A stretch of DNA of 64,000 nt from Beroe forskalii (lineage: Eukaryota; Ctenophora; Nuda; Beroida; Beroidae): NCBI GenBank assembly GCA_011033025.1, contig WFMF01000014.1, forward strand, positions 682,001 through 746,000. Direction: 5' to 3'. The position numbers were made by a program, and so were the translations under genes. This document shows, piece by piece, positions 34,501 to 44,200 of this stretch. Within the stretch, counting starts at the first letter, position 1. Each line of letters opens with the position of its first letter. The notes under the pieces are model-generated. The model saw only the letters and a program-made list of their open reading frames with translations, had not been told where the DNA came from and searched no databases.

Positions 34501-35056
34501 GTTATTGTTTTGACTTCTTTGGATATTATGACTTGGGGTAATTTTTAACTGCCTATATATGTGCCAATTCCAGGGGGTGTTTTGAATAAAATTTTTGCCA
34601 ATGAATGGGCAGGATTCTGATGTTTTTAATTAATTGATGATTTATCGGGGGCGATCGCAGCAGGCGAAAAAATTGGATAAGCAATGATGAACAATTTTCT
34701 TTCAACCAATAAAGTATAAACACGCGTTGTATGCTCAACCAACTTGCGAGCATGCTCTACATCCGAATAGACAGCTTCTGGTTCTGGCTCCTCTATTCCC
34801 CCGAATATCGTTTGCTGGATAGCACTTGCAGCAGCATACTGATCACACCTGTAATGAGAGCGAGGACTTCAAACACAAGGAAATTATATTTATATTCGAC
34901 GTTTCATTGCGGTAACATTCAATGCAATGTTATGCCCTCAAAATCATTGCTCATTTTAACTCTTTAAAAACTTTAATATCGCCAACAATTTTACCTGGAT
35001 TGCTCTAAAACGAGTAGAACTATAAACACGGAAAACAACATCTTCGAAACGAACAT
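25529..35056 (-). CDS. Secreted vWA-TSP1 domain protein, copy 2 (9 exons)
   Basis: Same gene as at 5138-13999. Exons: 35056-34995, 34848-34744, 34482-about 34198 (or 34223), about 34059-33877, 27604-27492, 27082-26934, 26578-26506, 26041-25941 and 25632-25529. Exon lengths equal copy 1, except exon 8, which has one extra codon (CADQML against CAEQI). Signal peptide, vWA domain (DSSGS MIDAS, GVVTYSTRV, ILITDGKSN), TSP1 repeat (CVWGHWSICVG) and basic tail (GRGRNPREA) are all present. Two splice sites look damaged. The base pair before exon 7 reads AT instead of AG, and the bases before exon 3 read CATGCTCGCAA, the end of exon 2, instead of an acceptor. Intron 4 hosts the intact transporter at 29509-31086 and a 1.6-kb minisatellite. 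Confidence 0.7.
25821..25881. repeat. 61-bp snap-back palindrome in vWA intron 8 (block 2 only)
   Basis: GATTGATTTATTTTGACTAT and its reverse complement meet at TTCATATTGAATATGAA. Block 1 has only the right-hand half. The pattern is an inverted duplication of local intron sequence, as expected from template switching during replication or amplification. Confidence 0.6.
27124..27156. repeat. 33-bp perfect palindrome in vWA intron 5 (block 2 only)
   Basis: CATCGGATACTGTGGT, then C, then ACCACAGTATCCGATG. It is followed by two more partial copies of GGCCACAGTGTGG. The segment (about 27117-27205) is absent from block 1 at 6615. The neighbouring GCGCGGTGTGTTTTACGC hairpins (about 27262-27330) are in both blocks. 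Confidence 0.6.
28493..28603. repeat. Hairpin repeat, block 2 copy
   Basis: Counterpart of 9734-9844 with the same ATAACAAAAGCTT / AAGCTTTTGTTAT arms. Confidence 0.6.
29171..29331 (+). other. Coding-like insertion upstream of the transporter (block 2 only)
   Basis: Block 1 lacks these roughly 160 bp (junction near 10399). One frame is open throughout and reads SLVDVLAERHVKQGTEAERF, then RSVRAAIGSNVGIPTK, ending at a stop near 29331. It resembles the segment at 43721-43800 (VDVLAAWLIKQGTENRRAPY). I do not recognise the protein. It is probably a piece of a mobile element or a captured gene fragment. Confidence 0.4.
29509..31086 (+). CDS. Sugar transporter (SLC2A/MFS family), intact intronless copy
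   Basis: Twelve-helix facilitative sugar porter of the plasma membrane; the substrate cannot be told from sequence. The first ATG in frame is 29509 (525 residues); a 9-codon upstream frame (29465-29491) precedes it. Residues 10-24 are a DKD/ADK repeat that varies between the copies. Family signatures: DRLGRRK (101-107, loop 2-3), EISPVSIRG (156-164, loop 4-5), CPETPPYL after helix 6 (218-225), ADRIGRR in loop 8-9, NEITAPEARGK in loop 10-11 and PETSNKP after helix 12. It has no introns and lies inside intron 4 of the vWA-TSP1 gene on the other strand, which suggests origin by retroposition (inference). Copy 1 (10523-12124) is frameshifted, so this is the only apparently functional version. Confidence 0.88.
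   Translation: MDTTNREGNDTDKDADKDTDKDTGQSLSNGFSNCTPLFWLATAAASVGCGFQHGYALAILGNTLPIIKNRFDVSDVYMSGIVSGNALGAILGAVLAGYAADRLGRRKALFLNSIFLNVGWSLMAGAPSQHFFLVGRVAVGFGVGAASVLGNMFLSEISPVSIRGFIGNMFTLAGSVGFLLSFALSIPQVIGHKDIGWRLVFAFPIPMVFFQDAVLIACPETPPYLASIKREIHGTLASLAKYRKVLSEQEVENVVYGEADVNHTGNRVLFLREILSDSGHRLALIIGLILHSSRELSGISAVYSYTLQIFEEANVSDPELGTVGIGLITVFTAGLVALLADRIGRRFIMISGLVVLIAAQISIGVSQTCYRTGKLLLWSCGGEWTGPVALVSVFVFTAGFVSSLGSILWIYVNEITAPEARGKTNLVCFAIHWGLSMVVLFSYDWIDKSLAPYTFFLFAGLLTLFLILVVLMMPETSNKPVHQVCHELREQSKRWPPTVAFLKKCSTVHPSNDVASAKSQVYSTP
31602..33236. repeat. 30-bp minisatellite (about 54 units) in vWA intron 4
   Basis: Head-to-tail units of GACTTGTGAGACTTGACTTA followed by AACAGTTAGA. Most are identical; rare variants add an A (TTAAAACAG), lose GT or replace A with G. 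Found only in block 2; the matching position in block 1 (about 12245) has none. High uniformity points to recent expansion. The flanking 33240-33860 is intron with a G run at 33497 and GGACACTACGGCACAG repeats at 33513-33580. Confidence 0.95.
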
Positions 35057-36334
35057 CTTGGCAATGAATTAACATCCTGGTTCCCTAATAAGCCGTGGTC
35101 ATGCTTAATCTAATTTAACGTATTGGCCGGAAATTTGAGAAATCTGATACTTGAATTTTATCATTATACTTATTAGGGATATTTTACTACCAGCATGCCA
35201 CTAGCGTTTACATTATCATAGACTAATGAGTGCGGATGGGCGGGTGACGTAATCTTTAAAATCGAACAGAGAAAACGAAAGGCAAAATTTGTAGATAAAC
35301 ATTCCGTTGCTATAACTTGAAATTATACCGAAATTTGAATCTTGAAATTAAAATTTAAACCTTCATAATGGAACTATCACGTGTTACTTCAGCATTTTTT
35401 GGCAACTACCTCCCTCCCTTCCGTCAGTATTGGTAAACCACCTCCCTTCTTCTGACGTCAGTAATGGCCAATTGGCCAAATCCTATTCACGAAAATTCAG
35501 ATTTTTGGATAAAAATCTCGAAACTTTCGCTGACGCCTGACTTCAGCTAAGTCCTTCCTCCTATAAAAAAACCTTCCCCTATCAGTATTTGGAAGCCCCT
35601 TCCATCATGTAGTCGCAAAATAATAATAGGTATGTGACAGCTCCAATATTTTACCTTTTTCTTGAGACTATGGATCAGTCTTCAATCATCTCTTCGCGAC
35701 CATCTCTTTCAGGGGGGGGGGAACAGCCGTTGACGAAGCCGCCCTCTATTCCCTCGTCACAAATCCCTCTGGAACCAAAGCTGACAAACGATACAACGAA
35801 CTCCATTGACCATTCTACCAATAATAATTCTGCCTATAGTAATAATGAAAGCATTATATAGATTCATAATAAGAAGAGTATTAAGCACGATAACTCAGAT
35901 ATTCGTTCCACTCTTTTGAATAATTAATTTTATGTGAAATTTCATTTTTTCATAGAAGTAAAGGTAATATATTTTCACGAGTCATGAAATTATAAGCGTA
36001 ATGCCCATTATACTACATGAATAGCAGATCATTTGAACCTAAAGACGAAATCAATGAGCAGGTATATTTAATTATGTCATTAAATTGATCAAACTTTAAC
36101 AAATTTGGCGTTCGAAGCTATCCAATTTATCGATTCATAGTCTCATGCGATGTATGGGGTTCGATATTGAGTTCCTCTCGTCTAGGAATTTCAAATAATG
36201 AATGCAAATTTTTGCTACAGTATAATCTTGACACATCCGATCCCATGGCTTAAATCTGCAGAGTCGCATTCCAGCAATTTCTGTATAAGGGTCACGTTTA
36301 ATTTACAAATGCTGTACATCATCCACCAACTTCT
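35057..36334. other. Intergenic region between vWA-TSP1 and COQ7 (block 2)
   Basis: Counterpart of 14000-15289. A 75-codon plus-strand frame (35634-35861) is not conserved in block 1, so it is not called. No RNA gene seen. Confidence 0.4.
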
Positions 36335-39300
36335 TCAGACCCTTTCAGCTACCTTGATAGCGGTCTGGCACCCCAGTTTGATGACCTTGGACAGGAGTTT
36401 GTACTGTGGCGCCAGCTCGGCACCGTGCTCTATTCCGGTGTCATGATGCTCCAACTCCTCGTCCCTAAACTTCTTAATGATCTGAGGGGGAGTATAATTT
36501 GAGGGGTAGAATTAGTGGAGTAGTGGGGAGTAGAATTAGAGGGGGTAGAATTAGAAGGGGATTAGAAATAGAGGGGGGAGTAGAATTAAAGGGGAGTAGA
36601 ATTAAAGGGGAGTAGAATTAGAGGGGTAGTAGAATTAGAGGGGGATTAGAATTAGAGGGAGTAGAATTAGAAGGGGAATAGAATAAGAGGGGGAATAGAA
36701 TTAGAGTAAGCCCAAGTTTGATATTTTCATGTTATTGAGATGCGTGTAATCTACAGTTAGAACAGTTCTTATGATTGTCATTGCCCACATAAAACTGAAC
36801 AGTTTTCGCGGTATTGATTTCATTTAGTTAATTTTGTTTAAGTTTCATACACGTTTTGACTGCATGAATGATACTAGAAGTTGACAAGCTGAAGATATTA
36901 AATTGATGTGTTCAATGTCAAGATTGGAGTTAATCATATTTCAAATATATTTAGAAGCCCATTGCGGTGCCCTTCGGGGTTTTCAATCATAGAGGGGGAG
37001 TAGAACTAGTAGAATTAAAGGGGGGTAGAATTAAAGGGTAGCAGAATTAGGGTGGGGAGAATTAGGGGGAGAAGAGAGGGGGTAGAATTAGAGGGAGTAG
37101 AATTAGAGGGTAGTAGAATTAGAGGGGAGTAGAATTAGAGGGGAGTAGAATTAGAGGGGGAGTAGAATTAGAGGGGGGAGTAGAATTAGAGGGGGAGTAG
37201 AATTAAAGGGAGTAGAATTAGAGGGGGTAGAATTAGAGGGGGTAGAATTAGAGGGGGTAGAATTAGAGGGGTAGAATTAGGGGGAGTAGAGGTGGGGAGT
37301 AGAATTAGAGGGGAGTAGAATTAAAGGGGGTAGAATTATAGGGGTAGAATTAGAGGGGAGTAGAATAAGAGGGTAGTAGAATTAGAGGGGAGTAGAATTA
37401 GGGGGAATTAGGGGGTAGAATTAGAGGGGAGTAGAATTAGAGGGGAGTGAATTAAAGGGGAGTAGAATTAGAGGGGGTAGAATTAGAGGGGGTAGAACTA
37501 GTGGGGAGTGGGAATTATAGGGGAGTAGAATTAGAGGGGAGTAGAATTAAAGGGGGTAGAATTATAGGGGGAGTAGAATTAGAGGGGGAGTAGAATAGGG
37601 AGGAAGTAGAATAAGAGGGAGTAGAATTAGAGGGGAGTAGAATTAGAGGGGGATTAGAATTAGAGGGGGATTAGAATTAGAGGTGGGGAGTAGACTTAGA
37701 GGTGGGGAGTAGAATTAGAGGTGTGGGATTTAGAGGTTGTGGGGCTGGGTTGTGCTCGGGGGAGAGGACGGGGTGGGTGTCCACTGAGTGCTTGTTACCG
37801 TACTCTCCTGGTGGATTAAAGTTAGAGGTGGGGAGTAGAGGTGGGGAGTAGAATTAGAGGGGGAGTAGAATTAAAGGGGGGTAGAATTAAAGGGTAGCAG
37901 AATTAGAGGGGAGTAGGGTGGGGGGTAGAATTAGGGGGTGAATTAGGGGAGTAGAATTGGAGGGCAGTAGAATTAGGGGAGTAGAATTAGAGGGGGAGTA
38001 GAATTAGAGGGGGAGTAGAATTAGAGGGGGAGTAGAATTAGAGGGGGAGTAGAATTAAAGGGGAGTAGAATTAGAGGGGGTAGAATTAGAGGGGGTAGAA
38101 TTAGAGGGGGTAGAATTAGAGGGGGTAGAATTAGAGGGGGTAGAATTAGAGGGGGAGTAGAGGTGGGGAGTAGAATTAGAGGGGGAGTAGAATTAAAGGG
38201 GGGTAGAATTATAGGGGGAGTAGAATTAGAGGGGGAGTAGAATAGGAGGAAGTAGAATAAGAGGGGGAGTAGAATTAGAGGGGGAGTAGAATTAGAGGGG
38301 GATTAGAATTAGAGGGGGATTAGAATTAGAGGTGGGGAGTAGACTTAGAGGTGGGGAGTAGAATTAGAGGTGTGGGATTTAGAGGTTGTGGGGCTGGGTT
38401 GTGCTCGGGGAGAGGACGGGGTGGGTGTCCACTGAGTGCTTGTTACCGTACTCTCCTGGTGGATTAAAGTTAGAGGTGGGGAGTAGAGGTGGGGAGTAGA
38501 ATTAGAGGGGGAGTAGAATTAAAGGGGGTAGAATTAGAGGGGGTAGAATTAGAGGGGGAGTAGAATTAGAGGGGGAGTAGAATTAGAGGGGGAGTAGAAT
38601 TAGAGGGGGAGTAGAATTAGAGGGGGAGTAAAATTAAAGGGGAGTAGAATTAAAGGGGAGTAGAATTAGAGGGGGTAGAATTAGAGGGGGTAGAATTAGA
38701 GGGGAGTAGAATAAGAGGGTAGTAGAATTAGAGGGGGAGTAGAATTAGAGGGGGAGTAGAATTAGAGGGGGAGTATAATTAGAGGGGGAGTAGAATTAGA
38801 GGGGGAGTAGAATTAAAGGGGAGTAGAATTAGAGGGGTAGAATTAGGGGGGGTAGGAATTAGAGGGGTAGAATTAGAGGGGTAGAATTGGGGGTAGAATT
38901 AGAGGGGAGGTAGAGGTGGGGAGAATTAGAGGGGAGGGGTAGAATTAAAGGGGGGTAGAATTAAAGGGTAGTAGAATTAGTGGGGGTAGAATTAGAGGGG
39001 GTAGAATTAGAGGGGGTAGAATTAGAGGGGGAGTAGAATTAGAGGGGGTAGAATTGGAGGGGGAGTAGAATTAGAGGGGGAGTAGAATTAGAGGGGGAGT
39101 AGAATTAGAGGGGTAGTAGAATTAGAGGGGTAGTAGAATCAGAGCGGGTAGAATTAAAGGGGAGTAGAATTGGAGGGGGAGTAGAAAAAGAGGGGGAGTA
39201 GAAAAAGAGGGGGAGTAGAAAAAGAGGGGGGAGTACAATTAGAGGGGGAGTACAATTAGAGATTTTTGACATCACACCAACCTGGAGTAATTCCGTGTAA

Positions 39301-40416
39301 TCCTCCTCCTTGCCCTGCTCGATTATCTCTCTGATCTGGTCGGTATAGTGGGTCACTATTGTATCCTCCACCGCTACCGTGCACGCCATAGCTCCCTCCT
39401 TACCTGCAAGGTGGAATGTTATGACCTTGGGGAGCCTTTAAAAAAGGAACATTTCAGAAGGCTTCATTAAAGGTACATTTCTTGATGAAATGCAATTCTA
39501 AACAATCAATGAGCATTTCAGCTTCTTTCAAATAACAAATTTGAGTTGGACGTTTTATAAACGGTCACCATGTTAATTTTCATCTCCCTATCCATTATCC
39601 CTATCCATTATCAAGGAACAATAAGCTAAGTCTTCCTACCCAGAAGAGCAGTAGATGCGCCAAGTACGAATCCAGCCGTCCTCCAGAAGGGAAGGAGTAC
39701 GGTGGGTCTCACTCGGTGGTCTACGATCAACTCGTTCATCTTATCCCTGTGGACTTTCTCTTGGTCCCACATGTGCTGAACGAGGCACGAGGGAGTGAAT
39801 CAAGGGATGGGACAAGGAGGAAAAAACCAGGTTTTGGTAGAACGATCCTGACACTTCATTAAAAAACAAAAAATATGTCAAAGAGAGATGATCAAGTTTT
39901 TATTAACAATCAGCTCAACTCAGGTGAGGAAACTTTAACATAGATTTCTCCATTAAAACACCTCAAAAATGTGAACCAACACCGGCTCTGTACCTTGATG
40001 AGCGGTGCCACATTGGAACGGCCCAGGACAGCCATTTGTCCAGCGTATATGTCATTGGCCCCCACTTCGCCAGCGTGATCTACTCGCAGAAAACGCTGGA
40101 TCATCTCCTCCGACCTTTTGTACTTGTCTGAAAACAGTTGTTGTGGAAAATAGCCAGGACCATTGGGCCAAATGGATGGAATCTTATGATACAAAATAGG
40201 CAAGACTAGAAAATTGTATCTACATCCAGTATAACTGAATAAGTAAGCTAGTAAACGTTTAAAAAACCTCAACTTGTCTGAAGGGTACTCCTCTACGTAA
40301 TCTTCCTCTTCCTCCATTGAATCACTTGCCGCTCCATTACTCTCTACCGTAGATTCAAACCTTGTACAGCAGCGCCTGCAGGCTACGATCCTCCTTACGA
40401 CTCCTCGAGTTAACAT
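36335..40416 (-). CDS. COQ7: COQ7, 5-demethoxyubiquinone hydroxylase, copy 2 (5 exons)
   Basis: Same enzyme as at 15290-16758. Exons are 40416-40278, 40127-39994, 39775-39640, 39403-39282 and 36481-36335 (225 residues if spliced as in copy 1, with one extra Glu in the [10 protein letters not shown] stretch). The di-iron motifs [23 protein letters not shown] and DEELEHHD are all kept. Two oddities. First, the donor after exon 1 reads CAG|ACAAGT instead of CAG|GTGAGT. The 150-bp intron is open and in phase, so unspliced it would add 50 residues ([12 protein letters not shown] to QLFSD). Second, the last intron contains a 2.8-kb minisatellite. Exon differences from copy 1 are mostly silent. Confidence 0.88.
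36484..39260. repeat. Purine-rich minisatellite, 2.8 kb, in last COQ7 intron
   Basis: Irregular units of 15-18 bp, GTAGAATTAGAGGGG(GA), with GGGGG and AAAGGG variants. A larger unit of about 650 bp is itself duplicated: a GGGCTGGGTTGTGCTCGG segment with CTTGTTACCGTACTCTCC recurs at about 37738-37815 and 38389-38462. A non-repetitive 270-bp piece (about 36713-36983) interrupts the array. The strand is nearly all purine, so the COQ7 transcript carries a very long pyrimidine-rich tract. Confidence 0.93.
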
Positions 40417-40577
40417 GGTGGCTATAGATGAGAACGATGTTGAGGAAACTGGTTTATAAAACCAAGAAGCTCGCATTGGAAATAAAATTCAGAATCGCTT
40501 GAAAAATTCGTGCGTGCGTGATTTCGTCCCAGATCTATCTATCATTCAATCAATTCGCGCGCGTAAGGCGCGCCAAC
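40417..40577. promoter_or_regulatory. Head-to-head intergenic region, block 2
   Basis: 161 bp between the COQ7 ATG and the plus-strand ATG at 40578. The GCGCGCGTAAGGCGCGCC word next to the plus-strand ATG is conserved with block 1. Confidence 0.4.
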
Positions 40578-40776
40578 ATGTCATTTAAAAGACTAATGCG
40601 TTTTCCAGATTTTACGATCCCGCAAATCAAATTTGAGGTGGCACTTCCATTGTCCCAGACTGTGACATTCGAGAAATCAACTCCCTATGAAGTGTGTTAT
40701 GGTCATTTCCAAAATATTCTTATATTTTTCAGTGGGAATGGTGATTGCTGCAATGTTGCAGTACCTTTGTCTCTGA
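40578..40776 (+). CDS. Possible small membrane protein gene, copy 2
   Basis: Starts MSFKRLMRFPDFTIPQIKF; exon 1 (40578-40695) differs from copy 1 by one residue (K for E). With a 37-bp intron (40696-40732) removed, it ends in LGMVIAAMLQYLCL and a stop. The hydrophobic tail varies conservatively between copies. Unrecognised family; see the block 1 entry for the weakness of the intron call. The 40777-41278 stretch is the 3' flank of this frame and of the oxidase gene, with nothing else seen. Confidence 0.35.
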
Positions 40777-41278
40777 GCTGGTATTTCATGGGCTGAGCGT
40801 ATTTAGTAACTGGAACGAAATCATTGTACCTATAATTGTACCTTTAACTTATTCCTTACATAGAATAAGGCTACACTCATGGAATATAGTTAACATCACA
40901 AAATAACAATTGAAATTTACATTTACAAAAAAACAGAGCAACATTTGATTACGTTGAGCTTAAACTATACAATAAGTTATGGTTCAGTTCTAAAATTTGA
41001 TAGTAGCTAAACGAGATTAAGTTCCTTGATCTGACTTACTCAAAATAAACAAAATTGAAAGTTTGACAACTTTCAATCACAGCCAGATGCCATGAGTATA
41101 GTTCATAAACCATAGAATCACAGTCAACAATGATTTGATGGAAGGGTCACGACTCACGATAAAAAGCGATTAATTAATGAAATAAAACAGTGACAATAAT
41201 CACTGCAAAATGAAGAGACATAACTTAACGCACATACTAAGCACTGAAAACTGACTACAACACACCAACACACATGGC

Positions 41279-44200
41279 CTATCTGACTCTTGCCTCGTAC
41301 TCCTTCATTTCACCTGCATTATCATAGCTATTAAACAGCTCCCAGTCCCTAGCAATAGGAGCAGACAACATCTCCTCTGTAATGCCGAAACCATCAGCCA
41401 GGGCTAGCGCATCCGGTGCTATTTCCTTGATAAGTCTATCGTAATCGTCCCTGAGTGAGGACGCCCCACGGCGAGATATCAGGTTATTGGTGAGGAAGAA
41501 GGCGATGTTTTCCTGAAGTACGGTGATCAGGTACAAGTTGTACAGTTTCTGGAGAACTGGTTGTAAGGTTGGGTCAGCAGAGCGGATTTTCTCGTGACAG
41601 ATGTCCGAGATAAGTTTCTCCGAGTAAGCTCGGCCTGCGGCTTGAACCAGATCCTGGTGCTGTTCGGACCACATTTCAAACCGTTTAGCTCGGAGCACTG
41701 ACTTGTCCGCCACCTTAACCGCCATTTTCTTAGCCACGTTGATAAACAGAAGCTTTTCCCTGAGATCAATGATACGTCTCATGTACTCGATGTCAGAGCC
41801 AGATCCCGCTTTTCCCTTGCGTAACACAACGCCGGGAGTGTAGGCTGGCGCCATTAATCCTAGGAAAGCTGGGAGGTTCTTAGCGGGGTTCATCTTAACC
41901 GCCATGTCAGCAAGGTATTCCATCACTACCTTCATCATCAGCACACTGTTATCTCCCTCAGCAGTCATGCTGGAATGCGAGCCAGCGATAGCCGGACCGA
42001 ACCTGTTAGCCGCCAAGTACCCCTGTCCACCACACCGCTCTCGCGAGATAGTGGCGGCGTTGTTAATGTGCCACCCTGTGATGGCTTTGATAGCGCAGCA
42101 CATCATCACTATCTCCCTGTGTGAGACCGTGTAGACATCTCGGCCAGGGACTGAGAACTTGGCGTACATAGCTTGGATCTGCTTTAGTGCAATGTCGAAG
42201 ATGTAGGTTTTAGCAAGGAGGGGAATAAGGGCGTGTTGCTGGAGCTGGTAGCCTAGGATGGGGTAGTCACTCTTACCTGCAGGTCCGGCAGTGAGTCGCG
42301 TAGCCGAGTACTTGAGGGCTATTGCCATGCACGCCTTACTCGCTCCTTGTGACATGGAGGGATGCTCGGTTATCATCAATTTCCTAAACCATGTCTCGTG
42401 ATTCGTGAACTGGATGTTTATTTATCACACGAAATTAAGAAACTCCTGATTTTAAAAACATATTTCGTATTGGGGGGCCAACCCCCAAAACCCCCCAAAA
42501 TTAAGCCCCCTATTGGAAATTTGTTATATCCACCAGGGGGTTAAATTAAACCCCCTAAAATTAAACCCCCTATCGACAGCAAAAATTAAGGGGGGGATGA
42601 AGCCCAAAAAAAACCAAAAAAAACCAAAAAAAACCTAGCCCAAGAATCGGAAAAGTAGGGTGGGCCTTGGTTTTTTTGGTTTTTGGTATTTTTGGTTTTT
42701 TTGGTATTTTTGGTTTATTTTGGGTTAGGTTTTTTTCAAAAATTTTGACTTTTTCATGCCAATATGGATTGTTGATGCTATTAATGTGTTGTTATTGATA
42801 TTACTATATTTTCAAACAATATTCGTTAGTTTTATCGATGTTTTGGGTGATTTGTGGTGTTTTATATGACATAATCAGTATATTAAGGCATTGTTTTGGT
42901 GAACTATCAGCAAAGCACTGCTCAAGAGTTGCCGAGGGTCAAGCCAGCATGATCAGCAGGGGGTTAATAGTGGTCAGACTTGAATCACCAGGCCAGGGGG
43001 CCACTCAGTGCTGAAATAAGGACATAGGGGCCCTGCAAACTGCCAAGTGCTAGTGGACCAGGGGGTTTCTTAGGGCTCACTGGTTTGCTCATGGCTGATT
43101 AAGTTCAGACTAGTGTCATCTGAGATCAACAAGGTGTTTTGGAAAAGTCACCATTTCAAAGGATAGCCAAGGGTCGCCAGGGAGACAGTCACTTATGATT
43201 GTCCAATATCAAGGTACTGTAATGGTCAGAAGGAGCCAGGAGTTAGACAAGGTTAAGCAACGGGTCGCCATGCTACTATGGGATCAAAAGGCTTTTGAGG
43301 GAAGAAGTTGAGTGAGGACAATCAAGACATCAGATAATCACTCATTCAGTTGTTATTAAGGGACAGCCAAGGTTCAGCATGAAGTCAGCCAATGGTCATG
43401 AAGGGACCACTATTGCAGTCAGAAGAGGCAAGAAGGTCACTCAGGTTTTAACTTCTTGCTAGGGGTAAGTGAAACGTCAAATAGGTATCAGGAAAAGGTC
43501 AGTCAAATTTTCTCTGGGGTTGGTAAGGGTTTGCCAAGTGCAGTTTCGCCCTTGATTCACCTACCCTCCAAAGCAAAAAGAAATATTTCCTGTGTGCTGG
43601 CGGTATATAATATGCAACTTATGTCCATGCTGGAGTGGAGAGAACCTACATGTCTTTAATGAGCCATGCAGCTAGGACATCCACCACATTCAGCCAGGCA
43701 AGACTCTTGCCTGGCTGAATGTGGTGGATGTCCTAGCTGCATGGCTCATTAAACAAGGAACTGAAAACCGTAGGGCTCCATACAGGGCTAGCGCTGCACC
43801 TTCTGGTAATAATGTTGCGATGTATATGCCTTTAGTTATAATATGCTCAAAATTAAGGGCCAGAAAAGGTTCTGTAAAGTATCCCCAGGGGTTAGGGTCA
43901 CTCAGTCAGGTAGTGTTAGGATATGATTGTCTTGGTTCAGCAGGGAGGAATGTTAGGCCCAAAAAAGGTCTTCCAGGACTCAATAAAGCAGGAGCAATAA
44001 AGCTGAGGATCAGCCTAAGTATGTACATAAAATACAATTGACAAGAAGCTCAGATAAGCTCATGACTCTATAATAAGGACCATGTTCAAACAGCTTTTGA
44101 TAAACATTTATTATTTAGAACAGTAATATGACCCCTTAGGCTAAGCTCGATTGGACCTGACCTGGAAAAAGTACCCACCAGACTCCAGTGTAAGGAGTTA

